64,000 nt of DNA from positions 186,001 to 250,000 of the forward strand of contig JAMWFC010000111.1 in assembly GCA_027475525.1 (NCBI GenBank). The letters are read 5' to 3'. Shown one piece after another: positions 1 through 13,600 of the stretch (within the stretch, counting starts at the first letter, position 1; every line of letters starts with the position of its first letter). The translations under genes were made by a program, and so were the position numbers. Origin of the DNA: Macrolepiota albuminosa (Eukaryota > Basidiomycota > Agaricomycetes > Agaricales > Agaricaceae). Under the pieces are notes generated by a model. The model searched no databases. It had not been told where the DNA came from and saw only the letters and a program-made list of their open reading frames with translations.

Positions 1-3000
1 GAAGGCCACTGTTTGGGGAGTGCAGGAAGGAGCGTCACTGTCAAAGGAGTGGAGTAGCTGGAGACATCGGGAACCTGGATTAGCGCGTTCTGGCGAAAAA
101 TTAATGAGATGGATATTCATGACTGTAGTATAGGTATTAGAAATTTACAAGAAGTGCCGCGGGATATGCCAGGTTCGCGTCGATTTGGAAGATAGGGTCG
201 GGATCAGATGGGTTGTAGAGACTGAAGAGACTAGGACCAAAGTTACGGTTGATCGCGTACTATGCCATAACTATCAGCACTGAAAAGAAGGCCGAAGTTG
301 GGCAAACTCACCGATAATTCATGATAGAACTCAGTAGCATTTCCCAGCTGGGCCCACGCAGCTGCCCTCCATGCTTTCTCCCAACCGGAATCAGCATCAG
401 GCCCCGTGCCATTTCCACGATGTATTAAGCTGACAGTCGCCGCATCAATGACTTGCTGCTTTGTAAAATTGCCCTGGATAGAAGAATCGTAGCCAGTGAC
501 AGCGTATCCTGGATAGAGGCCGATCAAGTGTGAAAGATGACGATGAGTGTCCGTCGGGGAGTCACGGTCGACCTTCCATTCTAAACAGTAGAAAGAATGA
601 TGAGCATCGCCTCACCAAGCGAATTGAAAGGAATCACCTTGGAGTTGTCCCCAAGAGCCAATATGAATACCCTTGTCCATTTTGGCGCGTTTGGCCTTGA
701 CCTCTATCACGAGATTGGTTGTGAGAAAGAAGCCGGACGTATTTGCTCGGAACATACCAGCTAAGAATGCGGTATCAGTATCACCAGAAGCGTCAAAACC
801 TTTCTCCACAGCATTGAAGAGTTGCCAAATCAATTGTTGTGCATGAGCACATCCTGGAAAATCAGCATTAGATGAGGACTGCTAGAGTGATAGAGAAGTA
901 CCGAAAGTGATCAGCGGTTGCTCTGGGGAATTGCATGGACTGACAACAAGGGTAGTATCGTTAAAGTAGAGATCTGGAATAAGTTTGTCGAGATGAAAGC
1001 TTGCTACACCCTAATCAGGTTTTAATCAGCTTCACGAAACTAATGATTTGTTCAAACCCGCCTTGATTAGCGGCCATCCTTGAGATTTCCACCAAGCAAC
1101 GTCATTAGTATAGTCGAAGTGGTCCCATACATGGACCATCTACTCGTCATCAGTTATATTCAAGCCCTTTCACGAAAGGAACAGACCATCCAGGCATTCG
1201 ATTCTGAAGATGAGATGTATAATTTTTGAGCTTCAATGGGTCAAAATGAAAACAACACACCAGGGTAATCGGAGTACGACGCTGTGTCTCCAGGACCTTT
1301 CATGCCTGTATGTCCAAAGATCTAACAGTACGTAATTTTGGTCAATTGAAGGACAAAACAAATCCGGGAACTGACGTTCATCTAGGACTGCGTTGAAAAA
1401 TAATCCAACACAATCGTTGTGGGACTGACCTCATTATGGGTTACCCAACCCCTTGAGATGTTGTATAGGACGTGAGCCGTGTACGCACCGCGCGGCACCC
1501 AAGTTTTCTGCAAAAATTTATTGAAAAAGAGTATACGAAAGATTCAACAGAAAGCGCACCTCGAAGTAATCAAAGAGAGGAATAGTGACATCGAGGTTGG
1601 TCATCTCTGCAGCCCAATAGTTCATTTGAATATTGATGTTTGAATCTAACAATGATTATTTCGTGTGTTGTGAATTCGAAACGTTGTCCGAGTACATACG
1701 ATAATCTGAAATACAGGCAATGAGAACAAATCATTCAACATACAACAACACACGCACCAGCACTCCAAGCGCTAGCATATCCATTAGCCCATTTGCCTTG
1801 CAAATTGGCGGGAAGCGAGCCTCGCGCGCTACTCACGAGCATGTAACGACCATAATTAAATAGTAACCATTCCAGATATCTATCTCCAACGTCGATCTGG
1901 TACTCTGCTTTGATGACGTCTGTAGGAACATCAAGTCGAGGTGTCTGTCCCAAAGATAATGAGAACTTGTCCGTTAGTGCTGCTTTGTAATCCGCGACAT
2001 GCTGGGAGAGAAGAAACGAAAATGAGGAGGTATCGAGAGTCGATGAGGAAATAAGACCGAAGAGAGCACTGTGAGGATCGGATCCGCGGAATGAATAGCC
2101 AAACTCGGGGTTGCCTGCATCCATGGAGTAGTCAGTGTCTCCCACCCATGATATCCACGCCTCGCGTGAAGTACCAGCTTTCACTTGGAGGGTGGCATTC
2201 GCCGGGGAACCAGAAGGCACGGGAAGTTGAATACATTGGGTGGTTTCTGACTGGTTACTGGCTGGGACAGTTTGGAGGCGAGCTAAAATTTCATATATCA
2301 TTCCGCCATTCGGCTCAATAGCTCCCCGAATTTGCAACGTGCTTGAATCCAGGCAAGTAACGTTAGGCGCGGGAAGGCCAGTTTCTTGGCTTGAAGAAAA
2401 CGAATATGAAAGATTCGGAAGGGCAAGATCAGAACCTTGTGACACAGTTGTAGTGATATGTTGCGAACATGCTTGTGTGGGATGTGAACAAATCGTAGTA
2501 CTATAATGAAGGATGGAAATTTGGAGGGCATCTCGAGTGTAGAATATACTTACCGAACATAGGTGGTTCCTGATTGCGTCCAAATAGTACGTGCTATGCC
2601 TTCATCCAGATCCAAATACCGACCATAGTTAGACACGATTCCCGTAGTGTTGATCCGGGAGATCAAATATCCTGCCCCGGCATAAGAACCTAGTGGTCAC
2701 GCATCAGCCTAATTACGTCTAGTTGAAGGGAAAAACTGACCATATGCACCGGGCTCTGTTGTCAGCTGGGAAATGCCTTTATACTTCGGATCAGGTGTCA
2801 TATCAACCTTCAGCGTGGTCAACGGAACTCACTACTAATGTCACCAGTGCGGCTCTGGAAGATTTGTTGGCGAATGTCATCCATGACTTGAGCAGTGCTG
2901 AACTGATCACCAGACTTCTTGTTGCCGCCATTGTATGACTATAACAAATTAGGATCAGTTACAAAGCAACCCTTGATGAAAGAAGTTCACTGTACAGGAT

Positions 3001-3292
3001 CAGAGAACGGTCCACCACTCCATAGCGATTCTATGTTCAGTTGAGTCGCTTCATAAGCGGTCCCACCAGGTACCATAGCTGTACCACTGGCATGAGAATG
3101 TTTCCTTGTAGATTATAAGATTTTGGATCTCGTACCAGCAAGATACCCATTGCCAACCGGAAGCCATTCCTTAGCCCAGACATTTGCCGATGTGTTGAAC
3201 CAAAGGCCATTGCCAGACAAAGGAAACCCTGGAGGTGCAGAGATCGAAAGCGTCACAAGATGTGCGAACGCAAGCAGGCGAGTGGCCCACAT
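1..3292 (-). CDS. GH95 alpha-L-fucosidase, secreted (3' end cut by window edge)
   Basis: Likely hydrolyses alpha-1,2-linked L-fucose from glycans outside the cell. The start chosen is the ATG at 3292-3290, because it opens a hydrophobic signal peptide ([13 protein letters not shown]...) followed by [11 protein letters not shown]. Exon 1 ends in NGYLA at about 3136; a later exon carries the family stretch MVPGGT...[14 protein letters not shown] (3080-3000). The largest exon, about 2460-1760, ends in [29 protein letters not shown] segment lies near 1430 and the catalytic-base motif QIDAN near 180. All introns seen are about 50-60 bases with GT-AG ends. The last visible residues are KQWPS, so roughly the last 80-90 residues lie outside the window (judged from the second copy at 52776-53623). 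No in-frame stop was noticed in the exons I read, but I did not resolve every splice junction. The eIF3l gene lies 549 bases upstream on the same strand. Confidence 0.9.
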
Positions 3293-3841
3293 TTCAATGG
3301 TCGAGTGGAGGGAGAGGATATAGGGGAAGCCGAAGAACTCTCTCGTTATATACTCAAGATTACTGAGAAGTATCTGGAGCTTCATCGTGGTAAATCAAGG
3401 GATAAATCTGTCTAGTGGCTAGAATTGCTGAACGGCTGCAAGGGAAAACGATGGTGGACCTTATGCAGAACTCTTGAAGAGACCGGGACCAAAGAACACA
3501 TAACAAGAGGCGACCAAGAAAGGACCGCACGATTACCCTTGTGCAGGGCAGCAGAGTCAACGAGTGAATAGGTCGCACTACTTACAAAGAGAGACAAGGC
3601 CATATCCGCCTAAATTATGATGGGAGCCGGACGCGTCTATCACGTGGAACCCTGGCACTGCGATGTTTTCCCGGGCTCAGGCAATTGTCAGAACGTAGTT
3701 TGGATTTCGCAACAAATTAATATTAGACTTTCAAAAATAGCCTTAGACTATACAACGCATTGCTTTCGCTCACAATGACAGCATAGATTTACATTCTCAG
3801 AATAAGAGACACAGACGGCATCGACAGGCAGAGTGAATTGA
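3293..3841. other. Intergenic, GH95 promoter / eIF3l 3' flank
   Basis: I see no supported gene. Short minus-strand frames at 3360-3603 lack recognisable domains. The stretch should hold the GH95 5' UTR and promoter and the eIF3l 3' UTR. Confidence 0.5.
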
Positions 3842-6252
3842 TCATGCCACCTTGGCACCTCCCCAAGCAACTTTTTGACCACCTGTTCTCGGTGCTTTTG
3901 ATTGGGTATCATGAGCGGATGTTGAGTTAGCTGCAACGGGGCCAGTCGTGCTTTTAGAAGGTTGAGGTAACGGCATGTTCTTGAGATCATCGTATATCCG
4001 CATTGTACGCTCCGTGTTCTTGATGAACCAACCAGCATACCGTCGGCCTATAGTGGATTCGGCAATGTGCACCATGTTCTGTGAGACAAGTGAATTTGAG
4101 TCGCCATGGGATGAAGAGGCTAAGCTCACCTCTGCGATAACAAAATTTAGGTCACTGGTCGCCACCATGTCGCCATCAAGATGACTGCCTTTCTCGCTTC
4201 CAGGCACTTTGCTAACGCTCTTGCTCGACTGTTTCAGTAGCATCATCTCCTGGACAATTTCCTCCTCATCCACATCGAGGAAGTTAGCCAGCTTTGCTGC
4301 TCCCAGGCTTGTATACAACCTCAGGAAACTTCGAAGAGTCGGAACAGGTGCCTGAGCGACTACGTCAGCCAGGAAAAGTTTGAGATGCCGATGTGTAGGG
4401 TCAAGGGCGTTTAATGATACATTTGCCTGGGAATCGGTTGGAGGAGAGATGAGAAGGGAGATTGCAGCTGGGTCTTCGTAGGGAGGAGGGTTGGCACTGA
4501 TGAATTTCGGACAGGCGTAAAGGAAGAGTTCCTCAAAGGCAGGGAGGGAATCCGAACTGAAGGGGAAGGGAAAATGTAAGAATAAACTTGAATAACATAC
4601 GGTTGTTGAGCACGCACCCTCCACGAGCCATCTTGGCAAATTGCTCTCCAAACCGCTCTTTAGAAGTGTTTGCGACGTTATCATCGAGTCTGCTTGGTGA
4701 TAAGGCATTGCAGATGGCGAATAGGGCGTACATCCTGTCAGCTGTTTTACTGATCTGCGTACAAGTCATTGAGCTACCATAAAAGGAGGAACATGTAGAA
4801 CCTTACCTGGTCGTACTGGTAACTGCGTGTATGATATTGCCTCATCCGCATGATGAAATTGAGAATGCTGACAAAGGTTCGAATGGCGTCTGGGTAGCGA
4901 CGAAGCATAAGGTAGCAGAAGCCGACGTAGTAGTACGTTGCAACATGGCACGCAGTTACCCTAGTGTAAGGCGACTAGGTTATCGTCAATAACAGCAGAA
5001 CGCGAAGGACAGGGTTGCAACAAACCTTTTGGTTAAGCTCCACATTCTCTATAACCTTGAGCGCGAGAGTAAAGTCGCCCAACAAGACGTGGACACGTAA
5101 AAGGCCAACGAGACTGAAGTAACCCAAGTTACGGTAGAGGGGACGCTGTCCATACTCTCCGACAATTTCGCTGGAAAAGTCATTTGAGATTAGAACAACA
5201 GAGATGGAAACCATTTACTCACGCAATTTCCTCCGGTGTTTTACCCTCTTGTTGGGCAATGATATACTCATTGATGCGGGATTTTTGGATAAGAGAGTAG
5301 AGGACGTTAAGGACACTGTACGAGCTCCAGACCTAGGTATTTTCAGTTAGTAGCAAATATCGCGTAAGGCGCAGAATTCACCTGGCCACCTTCAGCCAAC
5401 ACCATGAGTTCATCCTCTGTCTTCGACTTGACTTTTGATCTCCAGGTGCAAAATACCTGGAACTGGTAAATAAATTCATCGATTATATCCCACAACCACT
5501 GCTCAGGAAGCTCGAGCGGCACGGGACCCTCGGAATCTACAACAAAAGGTTAGATGAAGATTGCCTTCAAAAGGAAAAGTTGGAATGCGCACTGAGAAGA
5601 TAGTTGAAGAGTTCGCAGCTGTTTTCGTATGAATGGAATCGGTCGTCAATGTTAGGTTGAAGACGTGAATAAACGTGACGATAGTAAAGTTCTCGATAGA
5701 GTATAAGGAAAACGGGATCTATAAGGCAGAGTTAAAAGACTTCTTCAAGGAGAAAATATGAAATATCAAAGAGATTCACCATCGTTGACCAAGGGCGCAA
5801 TAACTTCGGCTTCCGGCCACTCCGTCCTCGAGTAAAACTTTTCCGTATACTTGTTCCACCCACTCTCGTACGCCACCGTTATTTCTGCAAGGTTGTTGTC
5901 GAGTACTGCTTGATGGAAGTGCACAATGAACTGAACGAATGGCAAGGGTTTTAGCGTTTTGTCAGATCTTCATACAAAATCAAGACTCACTCCTTTCACA
6001 ACATCCGGAATCTGCGAAAACGCTGCTTGCTGTGCCATATGTTGTTGCATAGCAAGAAGGGTAGCCTCATCAATCTGAGGCTGCTGAATATGAGCTAAAA
6101 ATCAGGTTTGAGGACGTTGGTCTACCCAGATCTATGAATTTGCTCTCACCATCCTCGAAATGTCCACTTTGACCATAGTTCCCAAGAGCAAATTGCAAAT
6201 CTACATCCTCGTCTATATCGGCCTCCCACAGCGCCATACGTTGCTGCGCCAT
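3842..6252 (-). CDS. eIF3l: Translation initiation factor eIF3 subunit L
   Basis: Core-associated subunit of the eIF3 complex, which loads mRNA and initiator tRNA on the 40S ribosome in the cytosol. About eight exons. The N-terminal exon begins [21 protein letters not shown] chose the ATG at 6252 over the one at 6237 because it has A at -3 and G at +4. Next come [19 protein letters not shown] (about 6020-5920), [17 protein letters not shown] (about 5840) and a run of alpha-helical exons. The 3' exon holds [18 protein letters not shown] and [20 protein letters not shown], the family's PCI-type end, and the protein finishes in [11 protein letters not shown]. Introns are short; the one at about 4617-4569 follows KMARGG. 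A fragment matching this exon/intron border recurs inverted near 31.8-31.95 kb. Confidence 0.92.
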
Positions 6253-6589
6253 CTTGCGACCGTTTGGGGTAGTGGACGTGGTTTGGACCAGAAATTTAGT
6301 TTTCTCGGCAATGTCCGGACCATCATGAACACGTTTGCCGAGGTTTCTACATCGTAAATTTGGACTGCCTCGCATATTCATCGAGTCTCTGGACCAAATC
6401 TCACAAGCATTCTCGGTCCTTTATCCCTGTTCTCTTGTGATTCGTGAAGAAGCTGTCTGACTGGTAGTCGCAAAGATTGAGAAAGATACGCGTCGAGTTC
6501 TTCTCTGCCTTAAAGCCTTTCTGTCGTCAGCGTTCCACTTGCGTGAAGGAATGCCTTCTAGTTTCTCAATCTTCCCCTTGCCTCTGAAT

Positions 6590-8310
6590 TTGCCCAAGTT
6601 CAGGTTTTGATATGATCATTATAGGGACATTGACATTGGCATTCGTATTGCTTTCGGATCATGGGTATTTTGTTTACACAATGTCATCTTGAGTTATGCC
6701 GATGCCACACTGCAGTCTAAAGAGGATCAAGATTTCTTTCGGTAGAGGGCCTTTGAAGCTATGCATGCGACTGTTAGTTAACTCGCTTCTGTTAACTCGC
6801 CTCGTCGGCAATATTTCGATGCTAAACGCATGTCCATCATTTCGTGCACTTCGCCGACTTACCCTTGAAACTTAAAGGTCGAAGGACCATAGACTTCCGA
6901 CCATCTTTTGATTAATCGCGCTTACATGAGCCCTTAACTCGTAATCTGCAATGATTCTGCTTGCGATTGGTCAACTCAATTAGCGACATTGTGAACATGG
7001 ACTTCCTTTGAGAGGAATAACCTGCAGATGTGGAACTATGTTGACTTAAAATAAGTGGTGTCTCCCAGTTGGTATCGCTTCTTCGGCTGAAGTTTTACCT
7101 CAGATACTCCCTTCATTTGGTGGCTATCGATGTGGATCGTTTATTTGGTGACCAATTCAGCCTTTTGAACAATAGTGTAGTCACGACTTTTTTCTCACGA
7201 AGCTTTCGGCGTATGGAAATACCATCCCAGGTGAATTCGTTCAATTCCATTGAATGAGTGGCGTACCGTCGAGCCTGAGCGAGGTACGCCGGGAGTAAGC
7301 TATATTCAAACCTCACAACCACAGCATATCATTGTATGTTTTTGTCGATCGTTTGGGCAAGTGGTATCCTTCTCTCACCGTCGTAAATAAAGTTTAAGGG
7401 TCAGACTTTAGTGGCAGCGCAACCTTCGTGAGTTAAAGCATTGTGTTTCAGTTTGTATTTCCCCTATCATATGCTGCCCTCTTATGTCTTCCACTCTTTG
7501 GCAACTCTTTTCATAAAATTGTTAAATTATGGACTATCATGTCGCTTGTAAGGTAAGCATGATATCGAAGTAACTTTGGAAATTGCTCCGGCCTCCACTA
7601 GGAATGAAAGTATTTCTACACTCGTGAGCTCTGCATACATTTACCATGTTCCTAGGTGTGCATGGCCTTCCACCGTTAGATATGTAGAAAAAAGCGGAAG
7701 ACTTGCTTATCATCATCTCAACAATCCTTGCTACTTTTCATTGCAGACTAATGACGTTTGTTTCTCTCACCAGCGCTTGCTTACTAGGGAATTTCAGGGA
7801 ACGATGTCAAGAGTGTCTCAATGCAGATGAATCAAGTATCAGATGTCGGATATTTCTAAACTGACCTTTGTTTAACCTTTAACACGTTCTCGCTATGTCT
7901 AGGCCAAGTCGGTCCATGGATATAGCAACCACCAAAAAGAGCTTGCGCGACGTCAGTTCATCTTTCTCCTATTCGTTGCATGCATCACCGTTCATTATCA
8001 CACCTGACCTAGACTCAGTCAGTACATTTATCTTGAAACCTATTTAAGCACCGGTATATCAATCAACTCTCCAATTTAGCGTTAGCAGACTGGACAAACT
8101 GATAAAGTCTATGAATTTGGTTCACAATGCCTACTTTATAATGTACGAGAGCCATATATCGATGTCTCATCAGAGGTGTACGTTCTTGCTTACTAGATTC
8201 GAGCCATCGGGATATATCACGTTTTCTGCCTGTCCAAATCCCTCATCATTCATTATTTTGGGATATGCACTAAGTTAGCAGTTATCGACTCCAAGTGATA
8301 CCAATGTTTT
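6590..8310 (+). repeat. Left arm of an inverted segmental duplication (partner 30490-31950)
   Basis: Read on the plus strand, this block aligns in order with the reverse complement of 31810-30490. Shared anchors include TTTTGATATGATCATTAT (about 6605), CATCATTTCGTGCACTTC (about 6836), GTTAAAGCATTGTGTT (about 7433), ATGAATCAAGTATCAGAT (about 7827), TTAACACGTTCTCGCTATG (about 7879) and CGATGTCTCATCAGAGGT (about 8160). By eye the copies are roughly 70-80% alike, with indels. The stretch at about 6980-7400 has no clear partner and holds a small hairpin, GGCGTACC/GGTACGCC, at about 7259-7290. I see no convincing gene in it. A 31797-31567 minus-strand frame in the other copy is shifted out of frame here. 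Confidence 0.8.
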
Positions 8311-8715
8311 ATCTCATGAGTGTTCAACTCTGAAATCTACTAATTCCTTTGATCGCTTTATCTCATAATTGATACCAACTAGGTTAAAAGTGATTTTGCA
8401 TTCATTGAAGCTGTGAGCCTCCCAGCTTGTGACTTTTCCTGTCCATTGAAATGACTAGTCAGTCATGAACCTCATCAAAAAGAGGTATCCAAAATGGTAT
8501 GGTGTCCTATATTGTACATAAGAATATGTTGTCATAGGCCTTTCAAGTCATTCTGAAGCTTAAGGTACCCTTTAAAGGAGCTGATCTGCCAAGCATGACT
8601 CCCACCTGATCTTGGCAAAGTAATGCATAATTTAGTGTAATTACACACATGCCCTGATGCACGATTATCTGTAGACAACCAGCCAACCATGGGGTGGATT
8701 GATGCATTAGTGATG

Positions 8716-8886
8716 TGTTAAGTTACAAGGCTGGTTAGGCCTTGTTGGAGTTTTTTGTTAGTGTTAGGTAGTTAGGGCTTAGTTAGGGCTTATTAAGAGG
8801 TATGGTTAGGACAGGGTTATTTATTAAAGGAGAGCTAGTAATACTTTTTCTTGTACCTTAATACATTAATCTGCTAATCTGTAACA
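8716..8886. repeat. Candidate solo LTR
   Basis: Begins TGTTAAG and ends CTGTAACA, so it has 5-bp inverted ends (TGTTA/TAACA), and it contains a TATTTATTAAA box followed by a T-rich stretch. The length of 171 bp is like the 174-bp Gypsy LTR elsewhere, but the sequence differs. The flanking 5-mers (TGATG / TGGTT) do not match, so there is no target duplication to confirm it. Confidence 0.3.
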
Positions 8887-10020
8887 TGGTTGGCTGATTG
8901 TAACTACAGGTAATCTTGCATCAGGGTATGTGCCTAGTTGTATATCTTTCTGGGAGCTACTTGTATAGTTGTGCAAAAGATAGTGGTTATCTGTGGCATG
9001 CATTCAATAGTGGGTCTCTAAGAAGAAAAGAACTTGAGGGATGCCCCCAGCTTACTATACAGAAATAGGGTAGTATCAACAAAAATGAGGGTATGGATGA
9101 TTAAGCATTACAACCAGGCTGAGGAAAATCCAAGATCTGGGTCAAAAGATCTGGACCATCTGCAATTATGCAACTAGCTAGAAAAAGTTGAGGTTTTGGA
9201 GTAGCAAAGTCTTTGTGGTAACATAGAATGGAAATCATTTAGAGCCTCACCAAGGCCAAAAATATTTGGTCCAGAAATCAAATGAGAAACTAAACCAGAC
9301 AATTTGGTAAACAATTCATGAATCAATTGAGTAAGCTAGAGATTTGCCATGAAATAAAAGCTATGTGGATTGGCAATTGCTCGGAGGTAAAAGCACCATC
9401 TATACATATGGTGAAGGCCTCAGACTCTTATCTTACTATGGTCTGAATTGATATATCCTGTACTCTAGAGTAGTTAGAGCTGCATACCTTTTTCACATGT
9501 TCAAATTACATAGATAGTCTGTAAAGTATTGCCACCTCTTGAGTTCTTTTAACAGACTGTAATCTCAGTAATATCTTCCTCATTTGTCCTTGTCAAATTC
9601 CTCATTAAATACAATTCCCTGTTCCTGAAACTTTAAATTTTGAATGTGATCATCTCCATGTATTGATGGTTCAAAGGGTGGATAAATTGTAAAAGTTCCT
9701 CTTTCTCCATGTTCTCAACAATAGATGTCAAATAGAGTTTGGAAGCTTTTAAAAGCCTGAGTGCTTGTGCACTTTTCTTTTGCATATTTAGGCAGGATGT
9801 TCTTTTCTTCACATTCTTTTAATATTATGTGACTTATTACATGAGTGGTCAAAATTCTTCCTCTCTCAAATGTGTCAGAAAGCATGAATAAATCATTTTA
9901 AAGTAATTTGAGGTCTTATTACTCTATCAAAATGATGTGTTCAAAGGCAGTTTTGCTTACATCTGATGTCTACCTTCATGGCAATTTCTTACCAGTCTTG
10001 TATGATCAAGTTTGCCCTAT
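8887..10020. other. AT-rich intergenic stretch, possibly decayed mobile DNA
   Basis: No intact gene. Translated on the minus strand, about 9960-9200 gives peptide-like runs broken by many stops, such as EKCTSTQALKSFQTLFDIY. This suggests an old coding remnant I cannot assign. Confidence 0.3.
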
Positions 10021-10025
10021 CATCC

Positions 10026-10368
10026 TGTTGGCGATGTGATATTGTGACGAGAGAAAATACCACAGCCACGATGCCAGGGCCAAAGTGGCCACTGACCGCT
10101 TTGCCATCGACTGCTTTGTTACACCGTACATATATTAACCACCTACATACATCCAGTACCCTCAGTCCGTTGACACGATCTGAGGGTACGTTTTCTACGC
10201 TACCTACATACGAATACGCATACTGATCAGAATACCTAGAATTAACTTACGTGTTATATTACTAGGTATTCACCAATAAAGTCCGTTGACACGATCTGAG
10301 GAATTAACTTACGTGTTATATTACTAGGTCCTCCGGGAATTACAAGTGTGACTGTCTAGATTCTAACA
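10026..10368 (+). repeat. 5' LTR of the Copia element
   Basis: 343 bp, TG...CA ends. It holds a TATA-like box (ACATATATTAACC, about 10125) and two pairs of internal direct repeats: AGTCCGTTGACACGATCTGA at 10164 and 10280, and a 29-bp unit (GAATTAACTTACG...) at 10239 and 10301. These probably arose by local duplication and could carry promoter elements. Confidence 0.95.
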
Positions 10369-10381
10369 GGTTATGGGCCTA
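10369..10381 (+). promoter_or_regulatory. Primer-binding site, half initiator tRNA-Met type
   Basis: GGTTATGGGCCTA lies directly after the 5' LTR. Its first 11 bases are complementary to the anticodon-loop region of initiator tRNA-Met (GGCCCATAACC). This is the priming mode known for Drosophila copia and related elements, where a 5' half-tRNA rather than the tRNA 3' end serves as primer. Confidence 0.7.
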
Positions 10382-10613
10382 CCTTGAGCAAGAGACGAAA
10401 TATCATCAATTGCTCGTTACAATCACCCATCCCACTTGAACCGCGATCACCGATTGCACCGGAGTTCCCCTATACGGAGTTGCCCTCCGCCTTTGTCTGC
10501 TTTGCCGAGATCTCTGTCCAGTGCCTTATCTGGAAGAGTGCCTCCCTTGTTATCCTCCCTCCTAGCTTGCCCAGTGACCGACATACCTACCCACCCCTTC
10601 ACCTGGACTTACG

Positions 10614-13600
10614 ATGCCCCCCAAATCAGATGACGTCACCACCCCTTCCATACAGGCCATATCCATCCATGGCGCTGAATGGAAGCAGGAGAAATTCAGC
10701 CGGAATTCGTCCACCACCAGCCTTACTCGCTGGATCACGGCCCTGAAAATTCACCTCTCCCTGCTTGGGCTCAAGCCCTATGTTTTTGACCCCCTTATCT
10801 CCCCACCAAGCGCCAAAGATGAGCCAATTGCCTACCAAAACTGGGTCGCGAACGACGATCTCGCACGTGCAGTCGTCCTCACTGCACTCAATGAGTCGGA
10901 GTACGAGGAACTCGACGATGCGAAGACCGCTGCAGGCCTCCTAGGCATCGTAAAGGCCCGCACGGAAGGCGAAGGACCTGTCAGGATGGTAGCTCTGATT
11001 CAGGAGGTTTTAAAGATACAATGCTCACCCAGCAAACCATTGCCCGAGACGGCCAGATGTATTTGCGACATCGTGAACCGCATCTTCGCCATCCAGGCCC
11101 TCGACAAGGACCTGTTCAAATGTGTGGTGCTGCTGAACAGCCTGAACGGCTCCCAGTATGAGCCCATACAGGCACAAGTGTCCCGTGGCCTCGCTGACGC
11201 ATCTAAAACCAACCCGTACACGTCGGATAATATCCGTAAGCTCCTCGAAACTATGCAGAACCTGAACACCTTAAAGACCACGGGCAACACGCCCACCGAC
11301 GCTGCACTTGCCGCTACCTCCAGGGGCCGTTTCCGATCCCAAAAGCCTCACCTTCCTGGCCACAACCACCCAGCCGGCTCAAAGTGCTGCACTACTTGCC
11401 TCACGCACGCTCGACCCTGCGCCGGACACGAAGCCCCATTTTGTGCACACCCTGGAGGTGCCATGCAGAAGGCCGGCTTCAACGCTGCACGGGACGCTGC
11501 CAAGGCCGCCGCCAGGGAGAAAGCAAAGGAGTCGGGTGGCACGGGCCCGAAGCAGTATACGCAGCTGAAGGGCCCTTCCAGAAAGGTCTATTTGGTAGAG
11601 GAGGGCAATCTACAGAAGCTCCAGACGCTCAGCGGAACGACGAACGCTCCTTCAACCACGGCAGGCTTTGCGGGCCTGGCTACAGACAGCATACCGGCTC
11701 CATCAGCTGATGATGTAGAGTGGGAGGGTTGGATGGCCGTAGTCGAGGAGGAGGAGGAACTGAAGACTTCCCTCAATTGGGATCAGTATAATCGCGACGA
11801 TACGGCCCTCGCAACCTCAGTAGACCACCCCTTCTTTGTCGACTCCGGCGCCACAGTCCACATCTCACCCTATAAAGCCGACTTCACCACTCTCCAATCA
11901 ATCGCACCCAAAGCCATAAAAGGCGTTGGAGGTTCATCCATCGCTGCATGTGGCATTGGCAATATCAGACTCCGAACTACTGAGGGCAATGTACTTGCCT
12001 TAGAAAGAGCACTGTACGTTCCCAAGTCAGCTGTTCGTCTCATCTCCGTCAGCCGTATGTCCATCGACAACCCGACCTACTCCCATTTTGATGACAGGGA
12101 AGTCCGCATTGTCGACCGCCACACCAACTCCATCATAGCAAAGGGTCCGTTACTAAAGAACAAAGGACTCTACACAGTCGACCTCCATGGAAATGACGCC
12201 GAACGATCCTACACGGCCGTCAGTGCAGAAACATGGCACAGATGCCTAGGCCACGCGAACTACCAGGCGATCCAACAGCTCACTCGTGACCAAAGGATCA
12301 AAGGTGCGACCTCACCTCCTCTATGCCCTCCGCCAAAGTGTGACAGTTGTATCTTGGGGAAACAGACACACACACCGGTACCGAAAACTCAGCTGGAAGG
12401 GCATAGAGCGACGGAGAAGTTGAGGATCGTGTGGTTAGATCTGTTTGGGCCGGTGAACACGCGTTCGAGGTCGGGAAATCACTACATACTAGACATAGTG
12501 GACGATTTCACCAATATGTCGTGGTCTATACCGCTTAAGAATAAAGGAGAGGCCTTATCTGCAATGAAAACGTGGGAAAGGGCACGAGAAAATGAGACCG
12601 GACTGAAAGTTGGAATATATAGGACGGGCTTCGACGGCGAACTTAACAGCATCGAGATGGAAAATTGGCTAGCGTCGCGAGGCGTGTCCAATGAACGCAG
12701 TGCTCCGCACACGTCAGCCCACATTGGGAGAGTAGAACGCATGCACAGGACACTAATGGGCAAGGCCAGATCCATGAGAATAGATGCCGATTGTCCAGAA
12801 TTCCTCTGGGACGAATTTTACATGACAGCGGCTCACCTCCACGCAAAGACTCCCACAAAATCACTCAATGGAAAAACGCCGTATGAAGTGTGGTATAATC
12901 GCATCCCAGACTACTCCTACATGCGCGAAATCGGATGTCGAGCCTTCGTCCTGATCCCAACGCACAATCCCAAAGTTCAGCCACGCTCCATTGAGACGAC
13001 GCTAATTGGGTACGGACAGGGGTCAAAGACCTATAGATGTTGGGACAAGAAAAACCAAAAGGTATACCAGACGTACCATGTCAGATTCATCGAGCGCCAC
13101 GAATCCCCAACGGTCGTACCGACACCCGCACCTGCCCAAGCCCACATCCCAACTGAGCCCCCGATTCCTACCCTTCAACAACTCGACGAGTCCGCAACTA
13201 CCTCTCTACAGGACGACGATGACGACCTCAGCTACCTCGACGTCGAAATTGAAATGCCGGAGCTGAACCCACAAGGCGAATCGATGGAACAGATGCCGCA
13301 AGACGAAATCCCGATCCCACGACGATCAAATCGCACGCGACACCTGACAGAGAAGGCAGCTGGCGACGGAAGTCGAGCACCAACGAGGCTAGAGATGGCA
13401 GTGGACAAGGCACGAGAGAGCGGTAGACGCGTGAGAGAACAAAGGGAAGAAAGGCGAGTCAAACCCACAGATGAGGATGACGTACACGCACTGCCACAAG
13501 GAACTTCGATCCTGACGCCCACAGATCAAGCGCCCATACACACACGAGATGAATCCCAGATTGATCACGATCGTATACTGGCGGCTATATCGCAATCGGG

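Noticed and set aside
7259..7290. Hairpin GGCGTACC/GGTACGCC
   Set aside because: An 8-bp stem with a 15-base loop is expected by chance in 64 kb; no associated gene.
8755..8795. Telomere-like TTAGGG runs
   Set aside because: Only isolated GTTAGGG/CTTAGTTAGGG words, not a TTAGGG array; part of the possible solo LTR.
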